The notes beneath the pieces were generated by a model. The model searched no databases and had not been told where the DNA came from. It saw nothing but the letters and a program-made list of their open reading frames with translations. Below, one piece after another: positions 1 through 6,002 of a stretch of DNA of 6,002 bases (position 1 is the first letter of the stretch; each line of letters begins with the position of its first letter). This DNA is from Pseudomonadota bacterium (GTDB taxonomy: Bacteria > Pseudomonadota > Gammaproteobacteria > Burkholderiales > Ferrovaceae), in assembly GCA_021804345.1 (NCBI GenBank), contig JAJZHV010000078.1, positions 1 to 6,002 on the forward strand. The letters run 5' to 3'. The position numbers were made by a program, and so were the translations under genes.

Positions 1-375
1 GAGGTAGCCCGGGCGCGTACCTTTGGTTTTACCCAGGATGTGGAACGGTTGCGGGCTCAGGGTCTGGCCTTGGGGGGCAGTCTGGAAAACGCCATCGTGA
101 TGGACGAGTTTCGGGTGCTCAACAGTGATGGACTGCGCTTTGCCGATGAATTCTTGCGTCACAAGATCCTGGATGCCGTGGGCGATTTATACCTGTTGGG
201 ACATCCGCTGGTGGGTTCCTTTCTGGGCTATAAATCCGGTCATGCGCTTAATAACGTGGCGGCACGTACCCTGCTGGAAACCCCCGCTGCCTGGACTTGG
301 GAAAGCTTTGAAGGACCGGCCTCCTTACCCACTACTTTCATCGAGCCCCTGCCTCAAGCCCAGCCTGCTTTCTAG
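1..375 (+). CDS. lpxC: UDP-3-O-acyl-N-acetylglucosamine deacetylase, C-terminal part (5' end outside window)
   Basis: LpxC is the zinc-dependent cytoplasmic deacetylase that catalyses the committed step of lipid A synthesis. The open frame runs from base 1 to a TAG at 373-375 and gives the last 124 residues. Visible family blocks are [13 protein letters not shown] (fragment residues 21-33), [17 protein letters not shown] (53-69) and YKSGHALNN (77-85). By family knowledge His54 and Asp58 of the fragment match zinc ligands H238 and D242 of the E. coli enzyme, Asp62 matches D246, and His81 matches H265; the spacings agree exactly. The third zinc ligand and the catalytic Glu lie upstream, off the window. 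The C-terminus (PLPQAQPAF) is unlike the E. coli FtsH degradation tail as I remember it, so proteolytic control cannot be assumed. The gene sits just upstream of secA, as at the end of the cell-division and envelope cluster in many proteobacteria. Confidence 0.96.
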   Translation, partial: EVARARTFGFTQDVERLRAQGLALGGSLENAIVMDEFRVLNSDGLRFADEFLRHKILDAVGDLYLLGHPLVGSFLGYKSGHALNNVAARTLLETPAAWTWESFEGPASLPTTFIEPLPQAQPAF

Positions 376-402
376 CTTTCCCGCATTCCTTCTACCAGGC
401 AA

Positions 403-420
403 GATGCCCAGCGGGCAGTC
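403..420. other. small hairpin in the lpxC-secA gap
   Basis: TGCCC (405-409) and GGGCA (413-417) form a perfect 5-bp stem with a 3-base loop. G403-C420 and A404-T419 can extend it across a one-base bulge. It lies 27 bases after the lpxC stop. No T-run follows on the + strand (the next bases are AATAGAG), so it is not a classical intrinsic terminator. It could stabilise the lpxC 3' end or be chance in GC-rich DNA. Confidence 0.3.
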
Positions 421-427
421 AATAGAG

Positions 428-433
428 TAAAAT
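428..433 (+). promoter_or_regulatory. possible -10 box of a secA promoter
   Basis: TAAAAT at 428-433 is one mismatch from the sigma-70 consensus -10 and lies 29 bases before the secA ATG, inside the only A+T-rich patch of the 87-base gap. The -35 position at 17-base spacing (405-410, TGCCCA) matches poorly and falls inside the hairpin, so a separate secA promoter is possible but weakly supported. Read-through from lpxC is the alternative. Confidence 0.22.
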
Positions 434-462
434 CGAGCTTTTGCATAACGGCCAGCCTCGCC

Positions 463-3186
<2,724 letters not shown>

Positions 3187-3193
3187 CTCGTCC

Positions 3194-4099
3194 ATGCGCC
3201 TGAGCGGGCGTTTTACCCTGCTGGATAGTGCACCCGACGGGGATTCCATCCATTTTATTCCGGATCAACCCCAGTGGCTTCAAGCGCAAGCCCCAGCGGC
3301 AGGCGGTTTTCCTCCTCGACATAGCGCCTTGCCGGGTGCGAGGGCGCTGCGCTGGAGTCCGCGCGGAGCCATCACCGTGCGCCTGGAGGGAATCGATGCG
3401 CTAGAAACCCATTATCTGGCCAAAGGGGGCTTGGGCGTTTTAAGCCAACCGCCGCCCTGGGCAGAGCAGGCAGCCGGGGCATTGTTGCGTTTTTTAGGTT
3501 TTGAACGGGTGGTGCGTGGGCCTGACGAGCGTATTCTTGGCACGGAGCCGGCCGCAACCCGGGGTGCAATCCAGCTGGAGCGGGTAGACCGCTATGGGCG
3601 AGCGGTGGCCTACGCCTTTCGTGGCAACATTCATGGCAGCGATTTGGCGGCGCCTTCCCCAACGTCCACCGTGCTGGCCAGCAGTGCTAACGGCTATCTG
3701 TTGCAACAGGGGCTGGTCTACCCTGTGCTGTACCAGGACATGGCGCTGAACACCCTGCGTTGGCTATACCAGCAAACGCAGCAGGTGCGGGCAGCAGGGC
3801 GGGGTCTGTGGCCCATGGATTTGACGCAGGTCGGCTTTGCCTGGCATTCGTTGCAGGAATTCCAGCAACGTGCGCTGATCTGGCCCAAACTCTATCGGCG
3901 TTTGGTGGATCAGATCGGGTCGGTAGCGCATGCTCCCCTGGCGTCACTGGCCCAGGCCTTGGACCAGCGCGTCGGATCGGTGCTCCTGTGGCGGCAGGGG
4001 GTGGCGGTATCCTTTGCGGACTTGCTCCACATCGATCCCCAAAACCACCGCGTGCGCCTGCTGGTCCTGCCCGAGGAAATCGCCTTCCACAGCGATTAG
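3194..4099 (+). CDS. staphylococcal-nuclease-like (SNase/thermonuclease fold) protein with C-terminal extension
   Basis: This 301-residue protein contains a recognisable SNase core. DGDS (15-18), VRLEGIDALE (62-71) and DRYGRAVAY (132-140) line up with S. aureus nuclease so that Asp17, Arg63, Asp68, Glu71 and Arg136 match D21, R35, D40, E43 and R87. The calcium and catalytic set therefore looks intact, although the usual Pro before the Glu is Leu70. The helix block NGYLLQQGLVYP (166-177) and GRGLWPMD (202-209) close the domain. Two parts are unusual: about 40 Pro/Ala-rich residues (21-60) between the first strand and the Arg63 strand, and about 92 residues after the core (210-301) that I cannot assign. 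There is no signal peptide or membrane segment, so a cytoplasmic location is inferred. The ATG at 3194 is the first possible start, since an in-frame stop lies at 3179-3181. With a 7-base gap and no Shine-Dalgarno site, translational coupling to secA is likely. Substrate (DNA or RNA) and role are unknown; a link to secretion is not shown. Confidence 0.85.
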   Translation: MRLSGRFTLLDSAPDGDSIHFIPDQPQWLQAQAPAAGGFPPRHSALPGARALRWSPRGAITVRLEGIDALETHYLAKGGLGVLSQPPPWAEQAAGALLRFLGFERVVRGPDERILGTEPAATRGAIQLERVDRYGRAVAYAFRGNIHGSDLAAPSPTSTVLASSANGYLLQQGLVYPVLYQDMALNTLRWLYQQTQQVRAAGRGLWPMDLTQVGFAWHSLQEFQQRALIWPKLYRRLVDQIGSVAHAPLASLAQALDQRVGSVLLWRQGVAVSFADLLHIDPQNHRVRLLVLPEEIAFHSD

Positions 4100-4102
4100 C
4101 CG

Positions 4103-4131
4103 GGCCTGTTCACTCGTGGTGATCCAGGGCC
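4103..4131. terminator. imperfect hairpin at the convergent gene ends
   Basis: GGCCTG (4103-4108) can pair with CAGGGCC (4125-4131) across a one-base bulge, and inside it TCAC (4110-4113) pairs with GTGA (4119-4122) around a 5-base loop. It covers the 10-base gap between the two convergent stop codons plus the end of gmd. No T-tract follows in either direction, so a role as a bidirectional terminator is only a guess from its position. Confidence 0.22.
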
Positions 4132-5222
4132 TTGTACCCATGCCCCTTGATCAACTCATCCCGTCGGGCCGAGTTCAGGTCTTCGCGCACCATTTCTGCC
4201 ACCAGTTCTGCAAAGGGGGTTTTAGGGCTCCAGCCCAGTTTTTGTTGGGCTTTACTGGGGTCTCCCAACAGGGTTTCTACTTCGGTCGGACGGAAGTAAC
4301 GTGCGTCCACGGCCACAATGGGGGACGTGGACAAAGCGCCCGGGCGGTTGACCCAAAAGCCCTGTTCCGCAATACCCTGTCCTTCCCAGCGCAGATCCAT
4401 GTCCAATTCCTGGGCGGCCGCCTTGACGAAGTCCCGCACACTATATTGCACGCCCGTGGCAATCACGAAATCTTCCGGTTGTTCCTGCTGCAACATCAGC
4501 CACTGCATTTCCACATAGTCCCGGGCATGACCCCAATCACGCAGGGAATCCAGATTGCCCAGGTACAGGCAATCCTGCAATCCTAGCTTGATGCGGGCCA
4601 AGGCACGGGTAATCTTGCGCGTGACGAAGGTTTCTCCCCGGATGGGGCTTTCATGGTTGAACAAAATACCGTTGCAGGCATACATGCCATAGGCTTCCCG
4701 GTAATTGACGGTAATCCAGTAGGCATAGAGCTTGGCCACCGCGTAGGGGCTGCGCGGATAAAAAGGTGTGGTTTCCCGCTGCGGGATTTCCTGCACCAGA
4801 CCGTAGAGTTCGGAAGTGCTGGCCTGGTAAAAGCGTGTTTTCTTTTCCAGCCCCAGAATGCGAATGGCTTCCAGGATTCGCAGGGCTCCTAAGGCATCGG
4901 AGTTGGCTGTGTATTCTGGTTCCTCAAAGCTGACCGCCACATGACTTTGCGCAGCCAAGTTGTAGATTTCGTCCGGTTGGGTTTGCTGAATGATGCGGAT
5001 CAGACTGGAGCTATCGGTTAAATCTCCGTGATGCAAAAAAAACCGTACATCCTGTTCATGTTGATCCTTGTACAGGTGGTCGATCCGATCCGTGTTGAAC
5101 AGGCTGGTACGGCGCTTGATGCCATGGACGACATATCCCTTGGCTAACAGCAATTCCGCCAGATAAGCGCCATCTTGTCCGGTAACGCCCGTGATCAGGG
5201 CAACTTTTTGATGAGAGGTCAT
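4110..5222 (-). CDS. gmd: GDP-mannose 4,6-dehydratase
   Basis: Gmd is a cytoplasmic short-chain dehydrogenase/reductase that converts GDP-D-mannose to GDP-4-keto-6-deoxy-D-mannose using a bound NADP cofactor. At 370 residues it is complete (E. coli about 373). The nucleotide-binding loop is [12 protein letters not shown] (12-23), followed by GIKRRTS (34-40), HGDLTD (65-70) and [13 protein letters not shown] (88-100). Active-site residues Thr136 and Glu138 in STSELYG (135-141), and Tyr160 and Lys164 in YAVAK, match T132, E134, Y156 and K160 of the E. coli enzyme at a constant offset of four. [16 protein letters not shown] (189-204) and [10 protein letters not shown] (229-238) are characteristic of the family. 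The ATG at 5220-5222 shares ATGA with the fcl stop, and no Shine-Dalgarno site precedes it, so translation is probably coupled to fcl. The TGA lies 10 bases from the opposing nuclease-like gene's stop. The product feeds Fcl, but could also serve a GDP-D-rhamnose or GDP-perosamine branch; none is visible here. Confidence 0.98.
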   Translation of the reverse strand: MTSHQKVALITGVTGQDGAYLAELLLAKGYVVHGIKRRTSLFNTDRIDHLYKDQHEQDVRFFLHHGDLTDSSSLIRIIQQTQPDEIYNLAAQSHVAVSFEEPEYTANSDALGALRILEAIRILGLEKKTRFYQASTSELYGLVQEIPQRETTPFYPRSPYAVAKLYAYWITVNYREAYGMYACNGILFNHESPIRGETFVTRKITRALARIKLGLQDCLYLGNLDSLRDWGHARDYVEMQWLMLQQEQPEDFVIATGVQYSVRDFVKAAAQELDMDLRWEGQGIAEQGFWVNRPGALSTSPIVAVDARYFRPTEVETLLGDPSKAQQKLGWSPKTPFAELVAEMVREDLNSARRDELIKGHGYKALDHHE

Positions 5223-6002
5223 GGGTTGTTGTGGGTCCGTAAAAAATCAGTGTAGGCCAGTGCCAATCCCTGCTCCAGGCTGACCCGGGGCTGCCACCCC
5301 AGGGCCTTGAGGCGAGAACTATCCATCAACTTGCGCGGGGAGCCGTCGGGTTTGCGGGGATCAAAAGTGAGTTCACCCCGATAATCCACGACTTGGCAAA
5401 TGCGTTGAGCCAAGGCGTGAATGGTGATGTCATCACCACAGCCGACATTGATGTGACCAAGCATGGGCTGTGTTTGTTGCGCGTAGAGAACGGGGTCGAG
5501 GGCCATCACATGCAGGCAGGCTCGGGCCATGTCCTCCACATACAAGAATTCGCGGCGGGGAGTGCCTGTGCCCCAGAGCGTGACGCTGGGGATCTGGTTG
5601 ACCTTGGCCTCGTGAATGCGCCGGATCAAGGCCGGGATGACATGGGAGTTGTCCGGATGGTAATTGTCCCCGGGACCAAACAGATTGGTGGGCATGACGC
5701 TGCGGTAGTCGACACCATGACTGGCGCCGTACTGGCGGTTGTAACTTTCGCACAACTTGATGCCGGCAATCTTGGCCACGGCATAGGGCTCGTTGGTGGG
5801 TTCCAGGGGACCAGTGAGCAGGGCGGTTTCAGCCATGGGTTGCGCGGCCAGGCGCGGATAAATACAGCTGGAACCCAAAAACAACAGCTTTTTGACCCCG
5901 TTGCGAAAGGCTGCATCGATCACATTGGCCTGCACCATCAGGTTGTCGTAAATGAATTCGGCAGGATAGGTGTTGTTGGCGTGAATCCCCCCACTTTTGC
6001 GG
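5219..6002 (-). CDS. fcl: GDP-L-fucose synthase (3,5-epimerase/4-reductase), N-terminus outside window
   Basis: Fcl (WcaG) epimerises GDP-4-keto-6-deoxy-D-mannose at C3 and C5 and reduces C4 with NADPH, giving GDP-L-fucose. The frame stays open to the window edge. The first residues read are [20 protein letters not shown], so about 60 residues with the Rossmann glycine loop are missing and 260 are present. Counting from the Met codon at 5936-5938, GSSCIYP (22-28) holds the catalytic Ser and Cys, [10 protein letters not shown] (50-59) holds Tyr52 and Lys56, and [12 protein letters not shown] (96-107) holds His99. These match S107, C109, Y136, K140 and H179 of E. coli by motif. [17 protein letters not shown] and [20 protein letters not shown] are also typical of the family. 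That Met is internal, not the start. The gene lies immediately upstream of gmd with a 4-base overlap, the reverse of the gmd-fcl order in the E. coli colanic acid cluster. The promoter is not in the window. Confidence 0.97.
   Translation of the reverse strand, partial: RKSGGIHANNTYPAEFIYDNLMVQANVIDAAFRNGVKKLLFLGSSCIYPRLAAQPMAETALLTGPLEPTNEPYAVAKIAGIKLCESYNRQYGASHGVDYRSVMPTNLFGPGDNYHPDNSHVIPALIRRIHEAKVNQIPSVTLWGTGTPRREFLYVEDMARACLHVMALDPVLYAQQTQPMLGHINVGCGDDITIHALAQRICQVVDYRGELTFDPRKPDGSPRKLMDSSRLKALGWQPRVSLEQGLALAYTDFLRTHNNP

Noticed and set aside
404..430. Eight-codon ATG-to-TAA frame (MPSGQSIE) in the lpxC-secA gap as a leader peptide
   Set aside because: It is too short, has no convincing ribosome binding site and no arrest-like motif.
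3930..4586. 218-codon + strand open frame crossing the convergent junction
   Set aside because: It spans the nuclease gene's 3' end and the antisense of gmd, joins two unrelated reading contexts, and shows no protein family signature.
5433..5916. Additional - strand open frames within fcl
   Set aside because: They are out-of-frame shadows of fcl, whose conserved motifs are all in the frame ending at 5219.
5936..5938. ATG as the start of fcl
   Set aside because: The frame stays open upstream to the window edge and the upstream residues ([15 protein letters not shown]) are conserved Fcl sequence, so this Met is internal.

Overview
The window reads as chromosomal DNA of a Gram-negative, moderately GC-rich proteobacterium. 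It carries the end of lpxC (lipid A synthesis, so an LPS outer membrane) followed directly by secA. The SecA N-terminus ([19 protein letters not shown]) and its conserved blocks look to me most like betaproteobacterial SecA, but this is a judgement from memory. I cannot name a genus.

The left and central part is on the + strand. It holds the last 124 codons of lpxC (1-375), an 87-base gap with a small hairpin and a possible -10 box, a complete secA of 907 codons (463-3186), and, 7 bases later, a gene for a 301-residue staphylococcal-nuclease-like protein (3194-4099). The nuclease gene is probably co-transcribed with secA. There is no secM-type arrest gene between lpxC and secA.

The right part is on the - strand and converges on the first block with only 10 bases between stop codons. 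It holds fcl (GDP-L-fucose synthase, 5' end beyond the window) and then gmd (GDP-mannose 4,6-dehydratase, complete, 4110-5222), overlapping by an ATGA. Together they make the two-enzyme route from GDP-D-mannose to GDP-L-fucose, a sugar donor for LPS O-antigen or exopolysaccharide. The right block is thus surface-polysaccharide supply, placed next to the conserved envelope and secretion block.

The whole window is densely coding and every gene has a recognisable family. I found no mobile element, CRISPR array, tRNA or rRNA, and no convincing undescribed system. The points most worth a second look are the unusual architecture of the secA-linked nuclease, the sequence around the secA stop (slippery A7 heptamer, imperfect direct repeat, hairpin over the next start), and the very tight convergent junction.
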